64,000 nucleotides of DNA from Lachnospiraceae bacterium. GTDB lineage: Bacteria; Bacillota; Clostridia; Lachnospirales; Lachnospiraceae. The stretch covers positions 1-64,000 of the forward strand of contig FUZG01000005.1 in the NCBI GenBank assembly GCA_900168235.1, read 5' to 3'. The position numbers were made by a program, and so were the translations under genes. The notes under the pieces were generated by a model. It saw only the letters and a list, made by a program, of their open reading frames with translations, did no database searches and had not been told where the DNA came from. Below, one piece after another: positions 24,645 to 31,633 of this stretch (position 1 is its first letter; the number at the start of each line of letters is the position of its first letter).

Positions 24645-24729
24645 CGGAGCACTTAGCGAGGTATTTTCGAGCTTAGTGCGTGTTATGCAAGTTCGCTTGG
24701 CGAGGTCTTATCGAGCCTAGCGTAACTTG
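24645..24729 (+). repeat. Terminator-associated repeat, copy 2 (double)
   Basis: Directly after the T-tract comes CGGAGCACTTAGCGAG, then GTATTTTCGAGC and TTAGTGC, forming a hairpin with GCACT and AGC arms. A second related unit at 24692-24729 pairs TTCGCTTGGC with GCCTAGCGTAA around a GAGGTCTTATCGA loop and ends GTAACTTG. Confidence 0.85.
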
Positions 24730-24732
24730 TTT

Positions 24733-25470
24733 TTATAATACCTTTGATAAAAAGTCTTTAAGACGCTGTGTTTTCGGCTCTGTGAAGAACTTATCCGGTG
24801 TATTCTCCTCCATGATGATACCGTCTGCCATGAAGAGCACCTTTGTGCCGACTTCTCTTGCAAAGCCCATCTCATGAGTTACCACCACCATGGTCATACC
24901 GTCATCAGCGAGCTTTTTCATAACATCAAGTACTTCTCCTACCATTTCAGGATCAAGCGCTGATGTAGGCTCATCAAAGAGCATCACTTCAGGATTCATG
25001 CAGAGGGAGCGCACGATGGCGATTCTCTGCTTCTGTCCGCCTGACAGGGATGAAGGATAAACATTTGCCTTATCCTCGAGATTAACACGCTTAAGAAGGC
25101 TCATAGCCTTTTCCTTTGCCTCAGACTCATTCATGATCTTGAGCTTAACAGGGGCAAGGATCAGGTTCTGCAGGACTGTAAGGTTATTGAACAGATTAAA
25201 GTTCTGGAACACCATTCCCATTCTCTGACGAACCTTATTGATGTCAGTCTTCGGATCGGTGATATTTTCTCCATCAAAGATGATGTCACCGCTTGTGGGA
25301 GTCTCCAGCAGGTTCAGGCATCTAAGAAATGTACTCTTTCCGCCGCCTGACGGTCCTACAATAACAATTTTTTGTCCCTGTTCTATCGTGTAATCTATAC
25401 CGCGGAGTACATGATTCACGGAACCATCCATGTTCTTAAAATCTTTAACGATATTTTTAACGGTTATCAC
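24733..25470 (-). CDS. glnQ: Polar amino acid ABC transporter ATP-binding protein
   Basis: A 245-residue ABC ATPase of the GlnQ/HisP group that powers amino acid uptake. Walker [10 protein letters not shown] near 38, Q-loop VFQNFNLF near 89, signature LSGGQKQR near 143, Walker [13 protein letters not shown] near 163, and switch His in VTHEMG near 198 are all intact. A GTG at 25470 is chosen: AAAGGAGG lies 10 nt upstream and the product then begins [11 protein letters not shown], as in family members. The start overlaps the permease stop by 14 nt. Confidence 0.92.
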   Translation of the reverse strand: MITVKNIVKDFKNMDGSVNHVLRGIDYTIEQGQKIVIVGPSGGGKSTFLRCLNLLETPTSGDIIFDGENITDPKTDINKVRQRMGMVFQNFNLFNNLTVLQNLILAPVKLKIMNESEAKEKAMSLLKRVNLEDKANVYPSSLSGGQKQRIAIVRSLCMNPEVMLFDEPTSALDPEMVGEVLDVMKKLADDGMTMVVVTHEMGFAREVGTKVLFMADGIIMEENTPDKFFTEPKTQRLKDFLSKVL

Positions 25471-26143
25471 TTCTGCGAAGCCTCCTTTCCATAACACCGA
25501 GCAGCAGCGTCAGCACCTTTATAACTGCAAAATAGATAACTGCTGCGCCTATAAGGGGCATAAACGCCTCATAGGTTCTTGACTGGATAAGATTTGCTGC
25601 ACGGGTCAGGTCATTAAGACTTACATATCCAACGATAGCCGTCTCTTTTAACAGAGTAATGAACTCATTTCCCATTGGCGGGATGATATTCTTCATCGCC
25701 TGCGGAAGGACGATATAACGCATTGTCATTGCCTTTGTGAGACCCAGAGAACGTCCGGCTTCCATCTGTCCATTATCAACCGCAAGGATACCGCCCCTGA
25801 CGATCTCAGACACGTAAGCCGCTGAATTGAGACCGAAGGAGAGGGATGCGACCAACACGCCGTTATTGCTGCTCTTCAGTACGATGAACCACATGATGAG
25901 AAGCTGGAGAACGCTGGGCGTTCCACGGATGATGTCCACATATGCAGTAGCTATATAGTTTACAAGGGACGGCTTTCCGTTTCTTGTTGTGGAAAGCTTC
26001 ATAAGGGCAAGCACAGTTCCCAGGACCAGTCCGATAATCGCTGCAAAAAGCGCGATCTCCACCGTGATCCCAAGACCCTTAAGATACAGTTGCCAGCGAT
26101 CCTCTGTTATAAAGGCCGCAGTAAATTTTTCGCCAATAGTCAT
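25457..26143 (-). CDS. Polar amino acid ABC transporter permease
   Basis: A 228-residue HisM/GlnP-family membrane permease. The N-terminal membrane-entry region ([20 protein letters not shown] near 24) and the EAA loop [22 protein letters not shown] near 128 are clear. About five TM helices are predicted. It lies 24 nt after the substrate-binding protein gene and overlaps glnQ, so the three genes form one operon. Substrate class: polar or basic amino acids; a possible ARG box upstream of the operon hints at arginine or related amino acids. Confidence 0.93.
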   Translation of the reverse strand: MTIGEKFTAAFITEDRWQLYLKGLGITVEIALFAAIIGLVLGTVLALMKLSTTRNGKPSLVNYIATAYVDIIRGTPSVLQLLIMWFIVLKSSNNGVLVASLSFGLNSAAYVSEIVRGGILAVDNGQMEAGRSLGLTKAMTMRYIVLPQAMKNIIPPMGNEFITLLKETAIVGYVSLNDLTRAANLIQSRTYEAFMPLIGAAVIYFAVIKVLTLLLGVMERRLRRSDNR

Positions 26144-26167
26144 TGTTTTCAGTTACTCCGTTTTTTC

Positions 26168-27112
26168 TTATTCTGCTTCAGTTGAAGCTGCTTCTGTTGA
26201 TGCAGCCTCTGAAGATTCCTCTGATGCAGCCTCTGTTGAAGCTTCCTCAGATGCCTCTTCTGCTTCCGGAACCTCGCCGTTGTTGATGTACTCAGCTACA
26301 AGTGCATCAAATGTGCCGTCTTCCTTGAGTTCCTTAAGTGCGCCGTTTACAGCCTCGACAAGAGCTGCATCACCCTTAGGCATAGCGATCGCATAGTTCT
26401 CTGTCTCAAATCCGAATCCGTCTCCCTCAAGTGCTGTGAGCTCATCAGCATGCTGGCTTACAAACTCTTTTGCAGGATTTGTATCAAGGATCACGCAGTC
26501 AACACGTCCGTTCAGAAGATCATTTACAGCATCAACGCCCTTATTGTACTGGGAAACCTGAGCGCCCTCGACGTCAGACGCGATAAAATCACCTGTTGTT
26601 CCGAGCTGAACACCGATATTCTTACCCTTGAGATCATCAGCTGTGGAAATCTCAGAACCCTTTACAACGATAACATTCTGAACTGCTTCATAGTAAGGAT
26701 CGGAGAAATCTACCATGTTCTTTCTCTCATCAGTTACAGTCATACCTGCGATAGCAACATCGATCTTATTTCCGATAGAAGCAACAAGAGAATCGAACTC
26801 CATATCCTTTACTTCGATATTCTTTCCGATCTTCTCTCCTACTGCCTTGATAAGAGCGATATCAAAACCATCCGGTGTTCCGTCTGCACCTGCATACTCA
26901 AAAGGCGGGAATGCTGCGTTTGTACCAACGATAAGAGTGTCCTTATTGAGAACAGAGTCTGCTGCTGCCTCAGCGGGTGCTGACTCAGAACCTGCCGCTG
27001 CAACGGACGCTGCTTCTGTTGATGCAGATGCAGCCGGTGCAGAACCACCGCATGCTGTGAGCAGAGATGCACACATAACTCCTGTAAGAACTGCTGCAAG
27101 TAATTTCTTCAT
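26168..27112 (-). CDS. Amino acid ABC transporter substrate-binding lipoprotein with AST-E tail
   Basis: A 314-residue lipoprotein. Signal peptide with lipobox LLTACGG (Cys near 20), an Ala/Ser/Glu linker, then a family-3 solute-binding domain (about 55-285): DTLIVGTNAAFPPFEYAGADGTPDGFDIALIKAVGEK-type opening, FDSLVASIGNKIDVAIAGMTVTDERK near 105, and DLLNGRVDCVILD near 195. Unusually, about 30 residues of EASEEASTEAASEESS-type low complexity follow the domain at the C-terminus, matching the lipoprotein at 29106. AAGGAGG lies 6 nt before the ATG at 27112, which is why it is preferred over 27118. Confidence 0.92.
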   Translation of the reverse strand: MKKLLAAVLTGVMCASLLTACGGSAPAASASTEAASVAAAGSESAPAEAAADSVLNKDTLIVGTNAAFPPFEYAGADGTPDGFDIALIKAVGEKIGKNIEVKDMEFDSLVASIGNKIDVAIAGMTVTDERKNMVDFSDPYYEAVQNVIVVKGSEISTADDLKGKNIGVQLGTTGDFIASDVEGAQVSQYNKGVDAVNDLLNGRVDCVILDTNPAKEFVSQHADELTALEGDGFGFETENYAIAMPKGDAALVEAVNGALKELKEDGTFDALVAEYINNGEVPEAEEASEEASTEAASEESSEAASTEAASTEAE

Positions 27113-27190
27113 AATCATCCTCCTTCGGGCGGTCTACCCCTGCCCTGTCCATCACCCCGTAACGGAGCAAAATGGATATTTTGTGAATAA

Positions 27191-27244
27191 ATAGTGTATA
27201 TAACGTATAACGATATTGCATAATATACTACGAATATACACTAT
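27191..27244. promoter_or_regulatory. 11-bp inverted repeat flanking the transcription start
   Basis: ATAGTGTATAT (27191-27201) and ATATACACTAT (27234-27244) are perfect inverted copies 32 nt apart. The right arm lies in the promoter spacer and the left arm about 15 nt into the transcript, an arrangement that fits paired operator half-sites for the ABC transporter operon. Confidence 0.5.
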
Positions 27245-27250
27245 AATCAA
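27222..27250 (-). promoter_or_regulatory. Promoter of the amino acid ABC transporter operon
   Basis: Minus strand TTGATT (27245-27250), 17-nt spacer, TATATT (27222-27227). Predicted start near 27215, leader about 100 nt. Confidence 0.75.
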
Positions 27251-27267
27251 GTGCTTTACACATTTTT

Positions 27268-27284
27268 CTTGATTTTTATTCATG
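27268..27284 (-). promoter_or_regulatory. ARG-box-like site
   Basis: On the minus strand CATGAATAAAAATCAAG lies 17 nt upstream of the -35. It matches the Bacillus ArgR/AhrC box consensus, as I recall it (CATGAATAAAAATKCAAK), except for one missing base. If real, the transporter would respond to arginine. Confidence 0.45.
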
Positions 27285-27300
27285 TGTTAATCAATGTATT

Positions 27301-28884
27301 TTATTCACTTTTCCGAAGAACACCGCTTAATTCCCTGCACACACGGCCTATCGGAAGTCCGACTACATTACTGTAATCTCCGCGTATACTCTTTATATAT
27401 TTTGCAAATCCGCCCTGGATAGCATAGGATCCTGCCTTATCCATAGGCTCGCCTGTTGCGATATATGCACGTATATCCGCATCACTCACAGGATAAAACT
27501 CAACGATGGTCTTTTCATAAAAAGCCTTAAATACAGGCTCTTTATCCATATCCTTTGTAGCAATGACTACGCCTGTATAAACTTCGTGGCTCCGTCCCTG
27601 AAGATTTTTTATGCAGTTAAATGCATCATCTTCATCCTCAGGCTTTCCGAGGATCTTTCCATCAACGGAAACAACCGTATCTGCCGCGAGAACGACGAAA
27701 TTATCGTCAGGATCACCGCTAATAACTTTCTCAAGGACGTCCTTTGCCTTGCCTCTTGCGATCTCCATTACGATGGCAGGAGTTTCTGTTGCGGTGTATT
27801 CCTCGTCTTTATCGCTCGTAACCACGGTAAACGGAATATCAGCCTTTGTAAGAAGCTCTTTTCTCCGGGGTGATGCAGATGCAAGGATGAGTTTCCTGCC
27901 CCGGCTTGCCTTCACTGCTTCCTTTTCATCAAACTTTCTGTATCCGGTCTGACGGTCAACGATATTTTTTAACGGCTTTCCCTCCGCATAGGCTTCCAGA
28001 TTTGAAATGATGATATCCGCGATCCTGCGTCTGGTCTCCTCAAGGTGGTAATAACCTGAAATATGTGGTGTGATGATGATATTTTTTGCATCCCAGAGAG
28101 GATCATCCTTCGGAAGAGGCTCAGGCTCTACTACATCGATACCTGCACCGCCGATGATACCCTCATTAAGAGCCTTGCAGAGATCAGATGTTACAGCGAC
28201 AGAACCTCTGCCCACATTCAAAAAAATCGCTGTACTCTTCATTTTGCGGAATCTTTCTATATCAAAAAGATGCTCCGTTTCAGGCGTTCCGGGAAGTGTG
28301 ATGGCTACGATATCTGCCCAGTGAAGTAGCTCATCGAGACTTTCCATCGTGTAGATACCGTCCAGATAGTCAGGTTTTGCCGTAAGATGCCGTCTGATAC
28401 CCCGGACAGTACTTCCAAGAGCCTTCATTTTTTTCGCAAATTCCGAACCGATATCCCCAAGACCTACCACAAGGGTATGTGAGCCCCAGATAGATGTGAC
28501 ATTTCCTTCATCGGTCCACTCGTGCTTTATCTGGTCTTTCTCATATAAATAAAGCTTCTTTTGCAGAGAAAGAAGCATAGCAAGCATATGTTCCGACAGG
28601 GCAAGACCGTATGCACCTGTAGCATTTGTTATGATCACGTTTTCCGGCAGTACACCCGGCGCTGTAAAATCCGCAGCGCCTGCCATATTAAGCTGGATCC
28701 ATTCAAGCTTTTCACACTCTACGGCTCTGTCTGCAGGGATGTTTCCCGCAATGATCTCAGCCTCTCTAAGTTCATCAGATGTTAAGTCCTGTGCCTCTCT
28801 GAACTTAAAAGAAAACCCCTCTATGGACTCCATCCGTCCTTTTTCTTCGTCAGTTGCTTTGAAAGTTACTAACACATTCTTCAT
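27301..28884 (-). CDS. Fusion of D-2-hydroxyacid dehydrogenase and Maf nucleotide pyrophosphatase
   Basis: A single 527-residue frame with two enzymes. Residues about 1-315 are a D-isomer 2-hydroxyacid dehydrogenase: VVGLGDIGSEFAKK (NAD loop near 148), NVGRGS (catalytic Arg), DVVEPEPLP (Glu) and TPHISG (His). Residues about 335-520 are Maf: LILASASPRRKELL near 338, DKDEEY, LAADTVVSVDGKILGKP near 400 and GSYAIQGGFAKYI near 490. Maf hydrolyses modified or canonical nucleoside triphosphates. A short linker (about 315-335) joins them. The ATG at 28884 sits behind GGAGGAGAG. Both active sites look intact. Fusion of these two families is unusual, and no shared pathway is obvious. Confidence 0.9.
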   Translation of the reverse strand: MKNVLVTFKATDEEKGRMESIEGFSFKFREAQDLTSDELREAEIIAGNIPADRAVECEKLEWIQLNMAGAADFTAPGVLPENVIITNATGAYGLALSEHMLAMLLSLQKKLYLYEKDQIKHEWTDEGNVTSIWGSHTLVVGLGDIGSEFAKKMKALGSTVRGIRRHLTAKPDYLDGIYTMESLDELLHWADIVAITLPGTPETEHLFDIERFRKMKSTAIFLNVGRGSVAVTSDLCKALNEGIIGGAGIDVVEPEPLPKDDPLWDAKNIIITPHISGYYHLEETRRRIADIIISNLEAYAEGKPLKNIVDRQTGYRKFDEKEAVKASRGRKLILASASPRRKELLTKADIPFTVVTSDKDEEYTATETPAIVMEIARGKAKDVLEKVISGDPDDNFVVLAADTVVSVDGKILGKPEDEDDAFNCIKNLQGRSHEVYTGVVIATKDMDKEPVFKAFYEKTIVEFYPVSDADIRAYIATGEPMDKAGSYAIQGGFAKYIKSIRGDYSNVVGLPIGRVCRELSGVLRKSE

Positions 28885-28932
28885 CAGAACTCTCCTCCAC
28901 CGATCCGCCAAGCGAATTTTTGTACTGACCTT

Positions 28933-28960
28933 ATTTTACACTTTTATTCCTATAATACAA
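28933..28960 (-). promoter_or_regulatory. Candidate promoter of the dehydrogenase-Maf gene
   Basis: Minus strand TTGTAT (28955-28960), 16-nt spacer, TAAAAT (28933-28938), about 50 nt before the start codon. Confidence 0.5.
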
Positions 28961-28991
28961 ATATCGGGCGTGTCTTATTCTATAAACAGGG

Positions 28992-29032
28992 CAGGTTACT
29001 CCGGGCTCGATAAGACCTCGCTAAGTGCTCCG
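28992..29032 (-). repeat. Terminator-associated repeat, copy 3
   Basis: On the minus strand, immediately after the terminator T-tract, the sequence is CGGAGCACTTAGCGAG, then GTCTTATCGAGC, then a short spacer and GTAACCTG. The 16-nt core is identical to copies at 5003 and 24645. Confidence 0.88.
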
Positions 29033-29070
29033 AAAAAAAAAGCGCCCGCAGGCATTCACCTGCGAGCGCT
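29033..29070 (-). terminator. Terminator of the AST-E lipoprotein gene
   Basis: Minus strand AGCGCTCGCAGG pairs with CCTGCGGGCGCT around a 6-nt loop, with eight or more Ts following (A-run 29033-29040 on the plus strand). Confidence 0.92.
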
Positions 29071-29105
29071 CTCTTAAGTATTCTGAGATATTACTATCGT
29101 TAGAA

Positions 29106-29405
29106 TTACTCAGCCTCTGTAGAAGCAACCTCTGTAGAAGCAGCCTCAGTAGAAGCCTCCTCTGTAGCCTCTGTAGAAGCCTCTTCTGTAGCCTCTGTAG
29201 CCTCAGTAGAAGCAACCTCTGTAGCCTCTGTAGAAGCAACCTCTGTAGAAGCAACCTCTGTAGAAGCAGCCTCAGTAGAAGCAACCTCTGTAGATGCAAC
29301 TGTAGAAGCCTCTGTAGAAGCAGCCTCGTTTGTAGAACCGCAACCCATCATAAGAGTAGCAGCAACCATAGCAGATACCATAAGTACAACGATCTTGTTT
29401 CTCAT
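29106..29405 (-). CDS. Small lipoprotein made almost only of AST-E repeats
   Basis: A 99-residue predicted lipoprotein. Signal peptide MRNKIVVLMVSAMVAA with lipobox LMMGC (Cys near 22). The whole mature part is a 5-residue-period low-complexity repeat, ASTEV/ASTEA/ATEEA, with no folded domain. The start at 29405 has GAGGAGG about 8 nt upstream; the longer frame from 29474 has none. The repeat composition matches the C-terminal tail of the substrate-binding protein at 26168 and the N-terminal linker of the amidase at 31634. Such Ser/Thr-rich stretches may act as wall-spanning spacers and may be O-glycosylated; both are inference. Confidence 0.8.
   Translation of the reverse strand: MRNKIVVLMVSAMVAATLMMGCGSTNEAASTEASTVASTEVASTEAASTEVASTEVASTEATEVASTEATEATEEASTEATEEASTEAASTEVASTEAE
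29112..29330 (-). repeat. 15-bp-period coding repeat
   Basis: The plus strand repeats units such as GTAGAAGCAACCTCT and GTAGAAGCAGCCTCA about 15 times, encoding ASTEV/ASTEA. Copy number may vary by slippage. Confidence 0.85.
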
Positions 29406-29804
29406 AATTTTTTTCCTCCTCGTCGTGAATTGAAAATTGTTATTATAAATGCAAAATGCAGATGTGTTTCTCACGACACTAGGAAGTATAACCCTTTAAT
29501 ATTTCTTTGTAAACACTTTTTGGACGGTTTATGAATTTTTTGTGGTTTCATTCATAATTCGTTCATAATTCCATCATAATATACACATTTACTATCATAT
29601 TTCGACTTCTATTGTTTAAAGTGTATATCCAATTCTTAAGATTTATTTTAGATTATGAAGAACAACTACATGATTAGATAATCTTGTTAATTACACACGA
29701 GCCCTTTTTGTCCGTCCATCACGTACATTTGTCTATGTACAAATTTTTTACACATTAAACTCGTCCAATGAAGCTTCATAAAGTAATCTGCACACACAGC
29801 AAGA
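29406..29804. other. AT-rich intergenic region
   Basis: A stretch of about 400 nt with no gene. Next to the lipoprotein there is a TATAAT on the minus strand (29442-29447) as a possible -10, with no convincing -35. Further right there are repeated TTCATAATTC-like phrases (29550-29575) and two TGTACA-like words near 29725-29740. Nothing else was recognised. Confidence 0.5.
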
Positions 29805-29828
29805 GGACGGTCAGATATCTGACCGTCC
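29805..29828. terminator. 24-bp perfect palindrome, likely 3' end of the GH-like gene
   Basis: GGACGGTCAGAT and ATCTGACCGTCC form a perfect loop-free palindrome 30 nt after the stop of the minus-strand gene. The minus-strand tail (TCTTGCTG) has few Ts, so it is a weak terminator or a processing stem. Confidence 0.6.
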
Positions 29829-29858
29829 CCTTTGCCTCTCTCTTTATGAATGATCTTC

Positions 29859-30851
29859 TCAGCCTCTTGAACGGAGACCTGCAAGCTCTGCAGATGCTGC
29901 TCCGCTTAAAAGAGTGTTGTAACGATACAGGATGTATCCTGTGTATCCCTGAGCACGTGCCTTGTCACACTGTGTTGCAAGGTTTGATGAATTAAGTGTC
30001 CAGCCCGGATCTGATCCGATGGGCTGTCCTGCCTTATATGCTGCAAGACCTACGTACAGAGGAATACCTGCTGTATCGATAGCCTTAAACTGAGCGATAC
30101 GATTGCTGTACATTGCAATGTTGCCTGCTGCACCGTACTGATCAGACCAGTAGATCTGAGGTGCGAGGTAGTCAACATATCCCGGTGTGGAAAGCCATGT
30201 ATCAACGTCTGCACTGGATGCACGGAGGTTGCTTAAGTTTCCTGCGGGTGAGATACCGAATACTTTTCCGGATGCCGCACACACCTGATGTACGGATGAA
30301 ACCATGGAGTTTACTGATGCCTTTCCGATAGCCGGGAAGTAATCATCAAAGTGGATACCGTCTACTGCGTAGTTATTTACGATCTCCTGAACACCTGCTA
30401 CTACATTGCTGTTTGTAGCGAGTGCCGGATTTCCTGTGATAACGCCGTTACGATAGCCGTACGGATTGATCCATGCGTGGAACTGGAGTCCCTTGCTGTG
30501 AGCGATGGATACCATCTCAGCAAGCGGATCGTATCCCGGATTTCCGTTGAGCATCATTGTGCTCCAGGGATAGATATTTGAAGGATATACAGCATCGTTA
30601 TGAGAACGAACATGTACAAACAGTGCATTGAGTCCGTTTGCTGCTGCAGTATCACAGATAGAACCAAACGCTGCATCAAAAGATGCCTGATCCTTTCCCT
30701 TAAGGAAGAGCTGCCAGTCAAGGAATGACACCCATACTCCCTTAAGTCCTGCCGGTGCTGCTGCCTCGGCAGATACGCTTCCGGCACCTGTCATGCCTGC
30801 AATAACAGTCACAGCCATGAGGACTGCCAGAAATTTCTTCAGAAATTTCAT
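29859..30851 (-). CDS. Secreted glycoside-hydrolase-like protein (GHL10/DigH type)
   Basis: A 330-residue exported protein. Signal peptide (about 1-30, ending VSAEAAAP), then a TIM-barrel of the GHL10 (DUF187, DigH-like) family: LKGVWVSFLDW near 36, FVHVRSHNDAVYPS near 78, FHAWINPYGYRNG near 125, DGIHFDDYFPA near 164 (acidic pair), GISPAGN near 198 and YLAPQIYWSD near 229. DigH proteins act as peptidoglycan glycosidases on denuded glycan, so a role in wall turnover fits with the amidase upstream. It is 26 nt after the lipoprotein gene and probably shares its transcript. Confidence 0.85.
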   Translation of the reverse strand: MKFLKKFLAVLMAVTVIAGMTGAGSVSAEAAAPAGLKGVWVSFLDWQLFLKGKDQASFDAAFGSICDTAAANGLNALFVHVRSHNDAVYPSNIYPWSTMMLNGNPGYDPLAEMVSIAHSKGLQFHAWINPYGYRNGVITGNPALATNSNVVAGVQEIVNNYAVDGIHFDDYFPAIGKASVNSMVSSVHQVCAASGKVFGISPAGNLSNLRASSADVDTWLSTPGYVDYLAPQIYWSDQYGAAGNIAMYSNRIAQFKAIDTAGIPLYVGLAAYKAGQPIGSDPGWTLNSSNLATQCDKARAQGYTGYILYRYNTLLSGAASAELAGLRSRG

Positions 30852-30877
30852 AAATATTTCTCCTCCTTAGGTAGAGC

Positions 30878-31579
30878 TTATTCTGACAAGTTACTCTTGT
30901 CTTCGTAGATTGCTGCAAATCCGCTCATATCTCCATTATCGTGGATCTCCAGCCCATTTTCCGTTCTTTCAAAGGTCAGTGACAACTCGCCGTCATCATA
31001 TATCGCCTTCCAACGATCTTTCGCATCTGTTGTGGCGATACCCTGAAGCTCAGGCTCATCCTCACCGTCCTTTGTAATGGTGAATTCAAAGGATGTGTCG
31101 TCTGCCGGTTCCAAATGGACCGTTCTGGGATCAAGATAAAAATCACCTTCCCAGTTTACATCAGCATCCTTTTTCTCATTGTAGTACTTGAAAGTGGAAT
31201 AATCCGAAATTTCATCTGCTTCCAGATCGTAAACCACAACATCTCCCGAGACTGCATTTACCGCAAGCATCTGATCAAGTTCAGTATCGTCTGAATCAAC
31301 TACTGTGTAGGTATAATACTCTTCCTCTCCGATATCCATGAAATCATTATAAACAGCCTGACATCCTGTTCCATCAAGTTTTTCCGCAAGGATCGCATCT
31401 GCATCTCCCTGGCCTATCTGGATCACGTCCTCTTCTGTTTCCTCTGTTTCACTTGATTCCGTTTCTGACATTTCAGTTTCTGCTGCGGTGGTGCCTTTAT
31501 CTCCACTGCCATTATTAACGCAGGCAGTGAAGGACAGTACACATCCCGCAAGCAGAAACAGCAGGATCTTTTTCTTCAT
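30878..31579 (-). CDS. Uncharacterised lipoprotein
   Basis: A 233-residue predicted lipoprotein that I do not recognise. Signal peptide with lipobox FTACVNN (Cys near 20), a Thr/Glu-rich linker (about 25-52), and a mixed alpha/beta region (about 53-230) rich in Asp and Glu, including TVVDSDDTELDQML near 97, WEGDFYLDPRTVHLEP near 145 and LSLTFERTENGLEIHDNG near 200. The last part looks like a small beta-barrel or lipocalin-like sheet, but no family can be named. It lies between the large amidase and the DigH-like protein, suggesting a wall-related role. Confidence 0.7.
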   Translation of the reverse strand: MKKKILLFLLAGCVLSFTACVNNGSGDKGTTAAETEMSETESSETEETEEDVIQIGQGDADAILAEKLDGTGCQAVYNDFMDIGEEEYYTYTVVDSDDTELDQMLAVNAVSGDVVVYDLEADEISDYSTFKYYNEKKDADVNWEGDFYLDPRTVHLEPADDTSFEFTITKDGEDEPELQGIATTDAKDRWKAIYDDGELSLTFERTENGLEIHDNGDMSGFAAIYEDKSNLSE

Positions 31580-31601
31580 AAATACCTTTCGTGTTGCACT
31601 C

Positions 31602-31620
31602 CCGGGCAGTTTCTGCCCGG
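31602..31620 (-). other. GC-rich intercistronic hairpin
   Basis: CCGGGCAG pairs with CTGCCCGG around a 3-nt loop, between the amidase stop and the lipoprotein start, with no T-run. It may stabilise or process the message rather than stop it. Confidence 0.5.
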
Positions 31621-31633
31621 AAGATTTACCTTA

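Noticed and set aside
29106-29330. CRISPR-like array
   Set aside because: The short repeats are in frame, have no unique spacers and encode the ASTE protein.
29025-29534. 169-residue plus-strand frame rich in Ser, Cys, Leu and Arg
   Set aside because: It is the antisense reading of the AST-E repeat and starts in a terminator.
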